Made by a program: the position numbers and the translations under genes
From: Brevibacillus reuszeri
Lineage (GTDB): Bacteria > Bacillota > Bacilli > Brevibacillales > Brevibacillaceae
Length of the DNA stretch: 64,000 nt
Assembly (NCBI RefSeq): GCF_001187725.1
Contig: NZ_LGIQ01000009.1
Location: 810,547-874,546, forward strand
Direction: 5' to 3'
The notes under the pieces: model-generated
What the model saw: the letters and a program-made list of their open reading frames with translations, nothing else
What the model was told of the DNA's origin: nothing
Database searches by the model: none
Shown: positions 1 through 9,700 of the stretch, one piece after another
Layout of the letters: every line of letters starts with the position of its first letter
How positions within the stretch are numbered: position 1 is the first letter of the stretch

Positions 1-1286
1 ATAATCAACTGCTCTTCTGTTTGCTCTAAGATACGCTCTGAAAAGACATCTCTTTTCTCTGCAGTTGGATAAGTCGGTGGAAATGAATGCAGCGGAAGCG
101 ATGATCCCTCGTCTGTGGTCTGGTTTCCTCTTATCGTTGATGGCAAGCTGCTGATCGTGACCAAATCGCCAATCTCCAGATTCACAATATACTCAAGTGT
201 ATTTTCCAGCTCGCGAATGTTTCCCGGCCAATGGTAATCCATAAAGCATTTCATCGCTTGGGTCGAGAAGCGCTTCGGCTCTTTCCCTAAACGATCCCCA
301 AACCATTTTAAGTAAAACTGAATCAAATCGTATAAGTCCTCTTTTCGATGCCGTAGTGGCGGAACAAATAACGGAATGACGTTTAATCGATAAAACAGGT
401 CTTCACGGAACTGACCACTGACAATCATCGATTCCAGATCCTTGTGGGTTGCAGCGATTAAACGGACATCAACCGGAATGCTTTCAGAGCCACCTACCCG
501 TTCCATCCGACGCTCTTGTAAAACGCGTAGCAGCTTTGCTTGCAGGTATTGGGGCATATCCCCGATCTCATCCAAAAAGAGCGTGCCATGAAGCGCTAAC
601 TCAAAGCGCCCAGGCTTGCCTCCTTTTTTGGCGCCAGTAAACGCACCGTCCTCATAGCCGAACAGCTCGCTCTCAAGCAATGCCTCAGGTATCGCAGCGC
701 AATTGATTGCCACAAAAGGACCCTCTTTTCGATCGCTGTTTCGATGAATTGACTGAGCAAGTACCTCTTTTCCTGTTCCACTTTCTCCACGAATCAAAAC
801 GGTAGAATCGCTTCTCGCAATTTGCCTCGCCTGATCCTTTAAGGCAAGAATCGCTGGACTATGCCCCCGAATGTCTTCGAAATTGTATCGCGTCACAAAT
901 TTACGATTTTTTTCCGAATCGGCTTCCTTGATCTGGATGGTAAATTGCAGAATCGCGCCCGCTACACTTCGCTCTACAAACAGTGGATGCAAGCGACATA
1001 AATAGGCATGCCTTTTTCCGCCGCCATCGATCAGCTCAACCGAAAAATCGCGTAAGGGCTTTCCTTTCTTTACATACTCAAGAAGCTTGGGTGTACCCAC
1101 AAGCGTTTGTAGTGTCTGATTGAGAAGCACAACCTGAGAACGCTGCCAGACATGCTCAGCAGCCGGATTGGCGTGAATGACAACGCCGGTAGTATCGACA
1201 ACCAGAATCGGTAAGGTGATTAACGACAGAAGGCCCTCAACCTCTTGTAACAGCATCTTTCTTTCCTTGATTGTCTGATCTGTCAT
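1..1286 (-). CDS. Sigma-54-dependent transcriptional activator, PAS-AAA+ (C-terminus off the left edge)
   Basis: I translated this partial gene by hand from the ATG at 1284-1286, which has a GAGAGGG ribosome site about 8 bases upstream. The first 110 or so residues resemble a PAS sensor (LPILVVDTTGVVIHANPAAE). A sigma-54 AAA+ domain follows, with Walker A GESGTGKE, the GAFTGA sigma-54 contact loop, a Walker B-like LFLDEIGDMP and the WPGNIRELEN signature. The frame is open to base 1, so the Fis-type helix-turn-helix lies outside the window. The family activates SigL promoters from upstream enhancer sites. The target is unknown; the putrescine genes to the right or genes further left are candidates. 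The next sigma-54 activator is divergent. Confidence 0.9.
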   Translation of the reverse strand, partial: MTDQTIKERKMLLQEVEGLLSLITLPILVVDTTGVVIHANPAAEHVWQRSQVVLLNQTLQTLVGTPKLLEYVKKGKPLRDFSVELIDGGGKRHAYLCRLHPLFVERSVAGAILQFTIQIKEADSEKNRKFVTRYNFEDIRGHSPAILALKDQARQIARSDSTVLIRGESGTGKEVLAQSIHRNSDRKEGPFVAINCAAIPEALLESELFGYEDGAFTGAKKGGKPGRFELALHGTLFLDEIGDMPQYLQAKLLRVLQERRMERVGGSESIPVDVRLIAATHKDLESMIVSGQFREDLFYRLNVIPLFVPPLRHRKEDLYDLIQFYLKWFGDRLGKEPKRFSTQAMKCFMDYHWPGNIRELENTLEYIVNLEIGDLVTISSLPSTIRGNQTTDEGSSLPLHSFPPTYPTAEKRDVFSERILEQTEEQLI

Positions 1287-1549
1287 GTCAAACCCTCTCA
1301 TCACAAACTTGATCGTTACGATCCATTATAGCCGTAGTGTCCACTATTCAGATAGGATATCGTACAATAAAAAAACCATGATAGATCAGAAGCAATTGGC
1401 AAAAGTAAGCTTTTGTCTCCTCCATTCCTTATTCTCAAAAATAATAAACAAAATAGATAGAGGTGTTTTTCCAAAAAAAGAGAAAATACTAGTGATTTGG
1501 TTGTGCAGTTGTTAGCCTTTTCCAGAATCGTGCAATGGAGGTGCAACAC

Positions 1550-3370
1550 GTGAGTCTGTTAAAAGAGATTCAGCACACGACCCAACAGGTTGCAGAAGCG
1601 ATTTCCGCAGTCCTGCAGATCGAAACAGAAATCGTTGATAATGAAATGACCATCATCGCTGGGACAGGAAAATACAAAGAGCTGATCAACATGAAGGAAG
1701 AAGAAGGCCAGATAGAAGCGGGATACCTGTACGGACGCGTCATTCGAACGAACCAGCCATTCTTTGTCGAAGACGCACGCAACGACCCCTCCTATGATCC
1801 GTCTGTGCTCACTGGAGGTACGGAAGAGCTCGCAGAAGTATGTGCGCCTATCCATTACGAAGGTATGGTCATCGGCGTCATCGGTCTGATTGCTTTTGAT
1901 GAAACGCAGCGTCGGTCGCTGGTCATGAACAAGCTCGTATTGCTTACCTATCTGCAACGCATGTCAGAATTATTGACCAGTAAAATTGCCGAGCAGGCTG
2001 CGCTCAACAAGTGGATCAAAACCACCCAGAAGCTCGAAGTCCTGATCGGTTCGATTCATGAAGGAATTATTGCCATTGATGAAAATGGCTTGATCACGAA
2101 CTGTAATGAAACCGCCGAGCACCTCGTCCACAAAGATAAGCAACAATTGATCCATACACCTATCGAGCAAATCTGGTCAAACTCTCCCATGCTCGAAGTG
2201 ATCCAAACAGGAAAAGGATACATTCAGCAGGAAGAGCATTACCAATTGGACCAGCATGAGATGCATTTCATTGTTACGGCTCGCCCGATTATCATTCAGG
2301 ATCAAGTCGTCGGTGTGGTGGCGACCTTTCGCAGAATGGCAGATGCCCGGAGACTGGCTTATGAGCTGACCAGTGAGCAAAAGGATCTCTATTTCACAGA
2401 AATCTACGGGCAGAGCCGTGCGCTCTCTCTAGTAAAAAAACAGGCAGAACAAGTGGCAAGAGGAACATCCAATATACTGATAACCGGCCAGAGCGGTACA
2501 GGAAAAGGGATGATGGCTGCCGCGATCCATTCTGCCAGCAACAGGCGATCCGGTCCATTTATTATTGTCAATTGCGGGGCCATTCCTGAGACATTACTGG
2601 AAAGTGAGCTGTTTGGTTATGCCAGCGGCGCTTTTACTGGGGCCAGACGTGAAGGCAAGGCGGGAAAATTTGAATTGGCGGACGGAGGCACCATTTTTTT
2701 AGATGAAATCGGGGATCTCCCTCTTCACCTGCAAGTGAAGCTGTTGCATGTACTACAGTCCAAGCAAGTTGAGCGAGTAGGTTCTAATCGTCTGATTTCT
2801 GTTAATATTCGTGTGATCTCCGCTACGAACAAGGATTTGGAGGAGATGGTTCGGACAAAGGAATTTCGGGAGGATCTGTTTTTCCGGTTAAATGTCATCC
2901 CGCTCCATATGCCGCCTTTATCTGAACGCACAGAGGATATCCCCGTGCTCATGGAATCCTTTCTCACAAAATACAGTCAAATGTCTGAGCACAGTCCCCT
3001 TCATTTTTCGCCTGAGGTTCGAAGAGCTTTTGTCAGCTATCATTGGCCTGGCAATGTGCGTGAGTTGGAAAATGCAATTGAATACGCAGTGAATATGACG
3101 ACCTCCCCCTATATCGATATGGAAAGTGTCCTTCCGCGGATTCGAAATGCAAACAGCACACGACTGCCCGTCATGGTAGAAGCAGATGAGCAGCCTTTAA
3201 AAGCAATGCTACAAGACCACGAGAGGCAAATTTTGCTGGAAATGCTGAGAAAATACGGAACAGGGCTGGAAGCGAAACGAATCATTGCTGCGAAGCTTGA
3301 TATTGGACTCGCCACTCTCTATCGAAAAATTGATGCCCATCAAATCATTGCAGAAGAGCATGTCACATAA
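1550..3370 (+). CDS. Sigma-54-dependent activator, GAF-PAS-AAA+-Fis
   Basis: This 606-residue protein has an N-terminal GAF-like sensor (about 10-140), a PAS domain (about 150-265), a sigma-54 AAA+ domain (about 285-515; Walker A GQSGTGKG, loop GAFTGA, Walker B FLDEIGD) and a C-terminal Fis-type helix-turn-helix (AKLDIGLATLYRKI). I chose GTG at 1550 because GGAGGT lies 7 bases before it; an in-frame ATG at 1535 has no clear ribosome site and overlaps that motif. The gene converges on the aldehyde dehydrogenase and PatA genes, and patA has a -24/-12 promoter, so this is a reasonable candidate regulator for putrescine use. That link is inference; the ligand of the GAF domain is unknown. Confidence 0.9.
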   Translation: MSLLKEIQHTTQQVAEAISAVLQIETEIVDNEMTIIAGTGKYKELINMKEEEGQIEAGYLYGRVIRTNQPFFVEDARNDPSYDPSVLTGGTEELAEVCAPIHYEGMVIGVIGLIAFDETQRRSLVMNKLVLLTYLQRMSELLTSKIAEQAALNKWIKTTQKLEVLIGSIHEGIIAIDENGLITNCNETAEHLVHKDKQQLIHTPIEQIWSNSPMLEVIQTGKGYIQQEEHYQLDQHEMHFIVTARPIIIQDQVVGVVATFRRMADARRLAYELTSEQKDLYFTEIYGQSRALSLVKKQAEQVARGTSNILITGQSGTGKGMMAAAIHSASNRRSGPFIIVNCGAIPETLLESELFGYASGAFTGARREGKAGKFELADGGTIFLDEIGDLPLHLQVKLLHVLQSKQVERVGSNRLISVNIRVISATNKDLEEMVRTKEFREDLFFRLNVIPLHMPPLSERTEDIPVLMESFLTKYSQMSEHSPLHFSPEVRRAFVSYHWPGNVRELENAIEYAVNMTTSPYIDMESVLPRIRNANSTRLPVMVEADEQPLKAMLQDHERQILLEMLRKYGTGLEAKRIIAAKLDIGLATLYRKIDAHQIIAEEHVT

Positions 3371-3400
3371 GCTTGTCGCTGAAAAGATGAATGATCCAAA

Positions 3401-3438
3401 CAAAAAAGGAGGTACAAAGCGTACCTCCCCTTGTTGTT
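3401..3438. terminator. Bidirectional intrinsic terminator
   Basis: A perfect 8-bp hairpin, GGAGGTAC (3408-3415) and GTACCTCC (3421-3428) with loop AAAGC, lies between the convergent sigma-54 activator and the aldehyde dehydrogenase. The A-run at 3402-3407 gives a T-tract for the minus-strand gene, and a T-rich stretch follows on the plus strand. Confidence 0.75.
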
Positions 3439-3447
3439 TCTATGCCA

Positions 3448-4926
3448 TCAGTTTCGGAACCAACCAGACGGTTTTACCTGCAAATTGATGTTGATTTGCT
3501 TTACCTCCGTGTACGCTTCATAACCGAACGTTCCCAACTCACGACCAATCCCACTCTGCTTGTAACCACCCCATGGAGCTTCATTGAACGTAGGATGATA
3601 CGTATTGATCCAGGTGATGCCTGCTCTCAGCTTGCGAATCACCCGTTGTGCCTTGGCTCCGTCGTTTGTAAACACAGCGCCTGCCAGACCGAATTTCGTG
3701 CCGTTTGCCAAACGAATGGCCTCTTGCTCCGTTTGGAACTTTTGGACGACGAGAACCGGTCCAAAAATCTCTTCCTGCACGATTCGCAGAGATGAGTCCG
3801 TGGCTTCCAGAATCGTCGGTTCGATGAAAAAGCCTTTTTCCAAGCCGTTTTCCATTAAGCGATTTCCACCGCACAAGAGCTTAGCCCCTTCGCCGATTCC
3901 GAGCTGAACATAGGACAGGACGCGATTCATATGAGATTCGGAAATCAGTGGCCCCATCTCGGTCTCCTCATCCATTCCATTCCCTACCACGATCTTTTGC
4001 GCACGCTCTACCAGCCTGTCGAGAAAACGATCATAGCTGGCTTCTTCAAGAATTAAACGTGATCCAGCTGAGCATACCTCTCCTTGATTTGCGAAAATAG
4101 CATAAAGGGCATAATCAACGGCTGTTTCAAAATCGGCGTCAGCAAACACGATGTTGGGTGACTTGCCTCCCAACTCAAGGGAAAGCTTTTTGACTGTATC
4201 TGCTGCATTTTTCATAATCGCAATCCCCGTATCGGTCCCACCTGTAAAAGCAACCTTGTCAACCAGCTCGTTCCTGGATATCTCATCGCCGACCTCGCTG
4301 CCTGGTCCGGTTATCAGATTGGCAACACCAGCAGGCAAGCCAGCTTCCTGCAAGCATTCAAACAGCATGATCGTTGTCAGCGGTGTCAGATCAGCAGGCT
4401 TGATCACAATTGTATTCCCTGCCGCCAAAGCGGGAGCAAGCTTTTGTGCATTCATGACCAGCGGATAATTCCAGCATGTTATCGCCCCTACTACACCGAT
4501 CGGCTCTCTGACAACAAGTGCTTGTATATCATCCGGGACGTCATACGTTTGCCCATTCGGTTTTGTGCATAATCCGGCATAATAGCGAAACTGATTGACG
4601 GCGTCAGCTACATCATACGTAGACTCCCGTAGCGGCTTTCCGTTATTTTGCGTATCTACCTGAGCGAATTCATCCGCCCGTTGCTCTAGCAAATCCGCAA
4701 CCCGATTCAAAATATCAGCGCGCTGTCTGGCATGTGTCTGGGCCCACCCTGATTCATCAAAAGCGCGTCTGGCTGCCGAAATTGCTCTCTGTGCATCCTC
4801 CCTGCCGCCTTTGGTGACAATCGCAATGGTTTCCCCTGTCGCAGGATTAAGAACAGGAAAGGTTTCTTGCTTTTGAGAATAAACCCATTCTCCGTCGATG
4901 AACATTTGTTTAATCGGCATAGACAT
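3448..4926 (-). CDS. NAD-dependent aldehyde dehydrogenase (probable 4-aminobutyraldehyde type)
   Basis: A full-length 492-residue aldehyde dehydrogenase. It has the general base Glu251 in LELGGKSP, the catalytic Cys285 in GEVCSAGSR and the nucleotide-fold motif FTGGTDTG. A GGGGGGAGT ribosome site lies 8 bases before the ATG. The gene sits 15 bp downstream of patA on the same strand and is probably co-transcribed. The likely role is oxidation of the 4-aminobutanal made by PatA to 4-aminobutyrate. Substrate assignment rests on this context; the fold alone also fits betaine aldehyde or other aldehyde dehydrogenases. Confidence 0.88.
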   Translation of the reverse strand: MSMPIKQMFIDGEWVYSQKQETFPVLNPATGETIAIVTKGGREDAQRAISAARRAFDESGWAQTHARQRADILNRVADLLEQRADEFAQVDTQNNGKPLRESTYDVADAVNQFRYYAGLCTKPNGQTYDVPDDIQALVVREPIGVVGAITCWNYPLVMNAQKLAPALAAGNTIVIKPADLTPLTTIMLFECLQEAGLPAGVANLITGPGSEVGDEISRNELVDKVAFTGGTDTGIAIMKNAADTVKKLSLELGGKSPNIVFADADFETAVDYALYAIFANQGEVCSAGSRLILEEASYDRFLDRLVERAQKIVVGNGMDEETEMGPLISESHMNRVLSYVQLGIGEGAKLLCGGNRLMENGLEKGFFIEPTILEATDSSLRIVQEEIFGPVLVVQKFQTEQEAIRLANGTKFGLAGAVFTNDGAKAQRVIRKLRAGITWINTYHPTFNEAPWGGYKQSGIGRELGTFGYEAYTEVKQININLQVKPSGWFRN

Positions 4927-4941
4927 GGATCCACTCCCCCC

Positions 4942-6306
4942 TTAACGTAGCACTTTGGACTCCTTGGAAAGCTGTGCGATTCCTTCTTCAATGCAAGCAA
5001 GAACGTAGTCAATTTGCTCATATGAAATGATGGCAGGCGGTTCCAGACGAATAACTGTCGCATTATTTAATGTGCCGCCCACCAGAATTTTTTTGCCAAA
5101 CAGGCGTTTCGCCAGCGTATAACCGAAGCTGTTCGTAGCGAACTCCATTCCGATCAACAGACCTTTGCCACGTACCTGGACAAAAATATCAGAATGACAG
5201 CTTTGGATTTCTTGTAGCTGCTTCAAAATATAATCGCCTTTTTCCTTTGCCATTTGCGGGATATTGTCTTCGAGGATTGTATGGATTCCTGCGATTGCTC
5301 CAGCGCAGCAGAGCGGGTTGCCCCCAAATGTAGATGACCCGAGGAGAAATGGGTTTTCCTCCATCTTGCCCCACCATTTTTTCTTGGCAACCATCGCAGC
5401 GATCGGCATAACTCCGCCGCCAAATGCTTTGCCCAAAGTCATGATATCTGGCACGACATTCCAGTGATCGACGCCAAACATGGTTCCCGTACGCCCCATA
5501 CCGGTTTGCACCTCGTCAACGATGAGCAGGCATTCATACTTGTCGCAGATTTCCCGCAAACGAGGCAAGTAGTCATCCGGCGGAATGTTTACACCGCCTT
5601 CCCCCTGTATTGGCTCGACGATCACCCCTGCCACTGTCTCTCCTGTATTAATAAGAATGCGAATCGCTTGCTCGACCGCATCAGCATCTCCGAAAGGAAC
5701 GTGCTGGAATCCAGGAACCAACGGTACATACGGCTCGCGGAACGTGCCTTTTCCTGAAGCAGACAACGAGCCCATCGTTTTGCCATGGAAGCCTTTTTCC
5801 GTAGAAATGAAATACTTCTTGCCTGTTGCCAGTCGAGCCAGCTTTAATGCCATCTCATTCGCTTCTGTACCGCAGTTGACGAGATAAGAATGCTGCAGGT
5901 CGCCCGGTGTGATATAAGCTACGAGCTTGGATAAAAAACCGCGCAAGGGATCGATCATTTCTTGGCTATGTAGCGCATAGCGTTTAATTTGGGCTTCTAC
6001 AGCCTTGACTACCTTTGGATGTCTGTGGCCTAACAAATAAACACCGTATCCACCCAAGCAATCGATGTACTCATCACCCATTGTGTCACGGAATACAGCA
6101 GCTTCATCTTCCCACTCCACGACCGAAAAATCATTCGAGACAGACTTGCGGTGAGCCAAAATGGCTTTGGTTACATAATTGCTAAAATTATCGACAGAAT
6201 CAGAAACGATTTTTTTCTTTTGATCAACAGTCAGCTTCTCACTTTGAATAAATTCGAGCACCTCTGACGCCAACTCCAGAGCTTCTTCTCTCGACTTGCG
6301 TTCCAT
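4942..6306 (-). CDS. patA: Putrescine aminotransferase (class III PLP enzyme)
   Basis: A 454-residue class III aminotransferase that closely follows the Escherichia coli PatA/YgjG pattern along its length. Shared features include FIDCLGG-like and LHSQE-like blocks near residue 80-115, EPIQGEGGV at 231-239, DEVQTGMGRTG at 264-274 and the PLP lysine at about 293 in TLGKAFGGG. PatA transfers an amino group from putrescine to 2-oxoglutarate, giving 4-aminobutanal. The ATG follows an AAAAGGATGG ribosome site. It is the first gene after a -24/-12 promoter at 6351-6368 and is followed by an aldehyde dehydrogenase, which would complete conversion to 4-aminobutyrate. Confidence 0.88.
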   Translation of the reverse strand: MERKSREEALELASEVLEFIQSEKLTVDQKKKIVSDSVDNFSNYVTKAILAHRKSVSNDFSVVEWEDEAAVFRDTMGDEYIDCLGGYGVYLLGHRHPKVVKAVEAQIKRYALHSQEMIDPLRGFLSKLVAYITPGDLQHSYLVNCGTEANEMALKLARLATGKKYFISTEKGFHGKTMGSLSASGKGTFREPYVPLVPGFQHVPFGDADAVEQAIRILINTGETVAGVIVEPIQGEGGVNIPPDDYLPRLREICDKYECLLIVDEVQTGMGRTGTMFGVDHWNVVPDIMTLGKAFGGGVMPIAAMVAKKKWWGKMEENPFLLGSSTFGGNPLCCAGAIAGIHTILEDNIPQMAKEKGDYILKQLQEIQSCHSDIFVQVRGKGLLIGMEFATNSFGYTLAKRLFGKKILVGGTLNNATVIRLEPPAIISYEQIDYVLACIEEGIAQLSKESKVLR

Positions 6307-6350
6307 ACATATCCATCCTTTTCAGTGTTATTGTTTCACAATTAAGATTA

Positions 6351-6368
6351 TTGCAAGTACGGTGCCAA
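6351..6368 (-). promoter_or_regulatory. Sigma-54 (-24/-12) promoter of patA
   Basis: On the minus strand the sequence TTGGCACCGTACTTGCAA matches the TGGCAC-N5-TTGCA consensus exactly, with the required GG-N10-GC spacing. Transcription would start about 12 bases downstream, near 6340, roughly 35 bases before the patA ATG. Two sigma-54 activators are encoded within 5 kb. Confidence 0.88.
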
Positions 6369-6457
6369 CCAAAAAGCCAGGGTATTTCACCCGTTTTCCA
6401 GACGTTTTTCTCAATTTTTAGAAAGAAAAGGGCAAGCAAGCGAAAATGTGCATGCTT

Positions 6458-8158
6458 CTATTCCAAACATGACGTTTTCAGGTGAGAATCATTTCTCGAA
6501 AATGAGAAGTCGTTTGAAGTCTCTGGTTCTCCCCTGTTGAATACAATCTTTCCATCCGTGATGGTCAGCAGTGCTTTGGTGTCTCGAATCAAAGGTGGCT
6601 CGATGGCAAACAAATTACGGTCAAGTACGACGATATCTGCCAACATGCCTGGCGCAAGTGTACCTAGCTCATGCTCGCGAAATACTCCATAGGCAGGAGC
6701 GCTTGTATAGGCACGCAAGGCTTCCGCCATCGTGATCTTCTCTTGCGGATTCCAGCCGCCCTCAGGCTGATGATCGTCATGTAGTCTTGTCACTGCTCGA
6801 TAAATCTCTGTCATCGGGTCTAGCGGCACAATCGGATAATCGCTGCCAAAAGCAAGCGATACCTCATTTTTCAAAAGCGTCTTGATCGGCCATGTATAGG
6901 GATCACGCTCTTTGCCAAAGCGATTTGGATAGCAATTATCTGGAAAAGCAGGTGCTGCTGCCATATGCTCGGGCTGCATGGAGGCGATTACCTGTAAGTG
7001 AGACATCCGCTGAATATCATCTGGATGAATGACTTCGACATGTTCAATGGTATGGCGAGAATCCCGGATTCCATTTTGCACACGGGCAGCTTCGAAACAG
7101 TCCAGACCTAGACGCACTGCGCCATCCCCGCAAGCATGCAAGCGTACTCGAAAATCTTCCTTGTCTGCTTCCACTACCCATTTTTTCACGGTCTCCTGAG
7201 GAATTAATGTATCGCCTTTGCTGTCTGGTCGATCGGAATACGGGTCAACAAGAAAGGCTGTATAGGTCGTTGGAACACCATCCAAGAACTGTTTCAACCC
7301 GGAAAACTTCAGCTTGCCTGAGGTATACTGTTTTCGTAAATAACGAGGTCGATCCAGATTTCCATCCAGTGCTGCCAGAAAATGAATGCGGGTGCTCAAT
7401 TCACCGCTAGCTTCAAAGGACTGATACAAATCCAAATCGCCTAGCTCCAAGCCGGGCAAGGGAAAAAAATCGTTGATAGATGTTATGCCAAAGCTCCCTG
7501 CCTGTTTCAAAAAGCCACGAAACAATCGATTCTTTTGCTCATCAGGTAATTGGAATGCTTCGCGCGCCAGCCCCATTGCGGTTTCATATAAAAATCCCGT
7601 CGGCTCCCCTTGTTCGTCCCTTTCGATGTGCCCAAATGGCGGGTCCGCCGTATCTCGGGTGATATTCAAAATTTCCAGTGCTTTTGAATTCAACCAAGCC
7701 CCGTGACATTCTGCGTTGAAGAGAAAGACAGGACGATCCGGTATCAACCGATCTAGCGTGGCTCGATGAGGAAGCTGCTTCTTTTTCCAATAGACATGGT
7801 ACCAGCTGAAGCCAAACACCCACGGATCTTCTGGCCTGCTATCTGCAAATTGCTTTACCATCAAAGCTGCTTCCTCTTCTGAGGTCGCTGTCAGCAGGTT
7901 GACGCAATCGTGGTACAGACTCCCGAGCAGCAAATGAAGGTGAAAATCGTGAAAGCCGGGCATGATCAGTTGATCACCGTAGTCATATACCTGCGTATCC
8001 GGCCCAATGTAGTTCTCGATCTCTTCTTTGGAACCTATGGCGGTAATGCGGTTTCCTGTAATCGCCAAGGCTCCTGCTCGCACCGCATCATCGCTTCCCG
8101 TGAAGATGGCCTTACTTGATAAGACCACATTTGCTTTTACTTGTTCATGCGTAGTCAA
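6458..8158 (-). CDS. Amidohydrolase family protein (YtcJ-like)
   Basis: A 566-residue metal-dependent amidohydrolase of the YtcJ-like group. Metal-binding HDFHLH is at about residues 70-75, further histidines occur in LHACGDGA and IEHVEVI, and the metal aspartate in FGSDYPIV; a small beta-sandwich typical of the superfamily flanks the barrel. No signal peptide is visible, so it is probably cytoplasmic. The start is TTG, supported by a GGGGAG ribosome site, because no in-frame ATG is suitable. It is 43 bp downstream of the PuuP-like permease. The substrate is unknown; release of an amine from an N-acyl or cyclic amide precursor is possible but speculative. Confidence 0.82.
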   Translation of the reverse strand: MTTHEQVKANVVLSSKAIFTGSDDAVRAGALAITGNRITAIGSKEEIENYIGPDTQVYDYGDQLIMPGFHDFHLHLLLGSLYHDCVNLLTATSEEEAALMVKQFADSRPEDPWVFGFSWYHVYWKKKQLPHRATLDRLIPDRPVFLFNAECHGAWLNSKALEILNITRDTADPPFGHIERDEQGEPTGFLYETAMGLAREAFQLPDEQKNRLFRGFLKQAGSFGITSINDFFPLPGLELGDLDLYQSFEASGELSTRIHFLAALDGNLDRPRYLRKQYTSGKLKFSGLKQFLDGVPTTYTAFLVDPYSDRPDSKGDTLIPQETVKKWVVEADKEDFRVRLHACGDGAVRLGLDCFEAARVQNGIRDSRHTIEHVEVIHPDDIQRMSHLQVIASMQPEHMAAAPAFPDNCYPNRFGKERDPYTWPIKTLLKNEVSLAFGSDYPIVPLDPMTEIYRAVTRLHDDHQPEGGWNPQEKITMAEALRAYTSAPAYGVFREHELGTLAPGMLADIVVLDRNLFAIEPPLIRDTKALLTITDGKIVFNRGEPETSNDFSFSRNDSHLKTSCLE

Positions 8159-8201
8159 TCGTCTCCCCTACCCTCCTCGTCTGCCTCCCATCATGTCCAC
8201 G

Positions 8202-9569
8202 CTATGATGCTGATACGTCAGACTCAACTGAATATTCTTTATCTTCAAAGTTCATTTCAGGAGGATTCTTTCGAAACATGCTCGTCAAATACATCAGGTA
8301 CACAAGACCGATTGTCCCCCAAATCAAACCAAGCAATAATGAGTTCACATTCAGATTCGTCCAAAGCCAAATGTTAAACATGGACCCAATCAGCGGCAAA
8401 ACAAAAAAACGGAATGCTTCTCTTGGAGAACGCTTCTTTTGTCGGATAAAGTAATGGAAAATAACAGATAGGTTCACAAAGGTAAAGGCGACGAGTGCCC
8501 CAAAGTTAATAAAAGATGCCGCCGTAACCAAATCGATAAAAAGAGCAGATAAGGAAAAAATCCCGACAATGATGATATTGTAAATCGGAGTGTTGAATTG
8601 TGGGTTGAGATGTCCAAAAATTCTTTTCGGTAGAACGGAGTCACGTCCCATGGCAAAGAGCAGTCGGGACACACTGGCATGCGAGGATAGGGCCGAAGCA
8701 AAGCACAACACGATCATTCCGGCTAAAAACATCGAACTAAATAGTGTTCCTCCAATGTACTGAGCGATCTCAAAGGCGGCTGAATCCGGATCAGAAAATG
8801 TGTATTTCGGGTGAACCAAATATCCGACATAGGAAACAAAAATGAACATGCAGCCACCGATTAAGGCGATCAGGGACACCGCTTTGGGAATCGTCTTTTT
8901 TGCGTCGATGGTCTCTTCCGACAGTGTCGTAACGGAATCAAAGCCTAGAAAGGAAAGACATAAAATGGCAGAGCCTGCAAGCACGTAAGAGTAGGAAACA
9001 TCCGGGCTGTAAAAAGGCTGCATGGACAAAAGCGTGCCGGTTCCCATTCCTTCAGCAAGTCCTTTGAAAGAGAGAATGAGAAACAGGATGATGACCAGAA
9101 ACTGATACGAGATTAGCAAGGCATTGATGTTTGTCGTCAGCTTGATGCCGAGCAGGTTGATTACGGTGATCGCACTAATAAATAGAAGGACCCATATCCA
9201 TGTCGGAATCGTTGGAAACGCCACGGACAAGTATATACCCGCTACTAAAAAATTGATCATCGGTAGAAACAGGTAATCCGTCAAAACGACCCAGCCAACA
9301 AGAAAGCCGATGTGAGGATTCATCGATTTTTGTGTATACGTATAGGCAGAACCAGCCACCGGGTACGCTTTTACCATTTGCCCATAGCTGTAGGCAGTAA
9401 ACATCATAGCGATCAAAGCAACGAGATAGGCAGCAGGAAGCATTCCTTGAGAAGCCTCTGCCGCTACACCGTAGGTAGAAAAGACAGTCATCGGAGCCAT
9501 GTAAGCAAGTCCAAACAAGACAACTGGCAGCAAGGTTAAAGTACGATTGAATGAAAGCTGTTTTTCCAA
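8202..9569 (-). CDS. APC-family permease, PuuP-like putrescine importer
   Basis: A 455-residue, roughly 12-segment APC transporter. It resembles the E. coli putrescine importer PuuP over long blocks: LAYMAPMTVFSTYG, AGSAYTYTQKSMNPH, DYLFLPMIN, FLGFDSVTTLSEET, SHASVSRLLFAMGRD and INFGALVAFTFVNLSV. I chose TTG at 9569, giving an N-terminus MEKQLSFNRT, because AAGGGGGT lies 7 bases upstream; the GTG at 9587 lies upstream of that site. The gene leads a probable unit with the amidohydrolase and lies near patA and the aldehyde dehydrogenase, giving import plus degradation of putrescine or a related amine. Confidence 0.83.
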   Translation of the reverse strand: MEKQLSFNRTLTLLPVVLFGLAYMAPMTVFSTYGVAAEASQGMLPAAYLVALIAMMFTAYSYGQMVKAYPVAGSAYTYTQKSMNPHIGFLVGWVVLTDYLFLPMINFLVAGIYLSVAFPTIPTWIWVLLFISAITVINLLGIKLTTNINALLISYQFLVIILFLILSFKGLAEGMGTGTLLSMQPFYSPDVSYSYVLAGSAILCLSFLGFDSVTTLSEETIDAKKTIPKAVSLIALIGGCMFIFVSYVGYLVHPKYTFSDPDSAAFEIAQYIGGTLFSSMFLAGMIVLCFASALSSHASVSRLLFAMGRDSVLPKRIFGHLNPQFNTPIYNIIIVGIFSLSALFIDLVTAASFINFGALVAFTFVNLSVIFHYFIRQKKRSPREAFRFFVLPLIGSMFNIWLWTNLNVNSLLLGLIWGTIGLVYLMYLTSMFRKNPPEMNFEDKEYSVESDVSAS

Positions 9570-9700
9570 ATGAACTACCCCCTTCACTATCCATCATTTG
9601 GTACGACTTGCATCAAACGACTTACTCCATCTTTTGTGACAGATACCACCTCCCTTCTTTGTTTGCTGCCAAGCTGTTTAGTTGGTCTTATCTAATTGTC

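Noticed and set aside
1393..1411. A -24/-12 promoter (TTGGCAAAAGTAAGC) before the GAF-type activator
   Set aside because: The GG-to-GC spacing is 9 bases, not the required 10.
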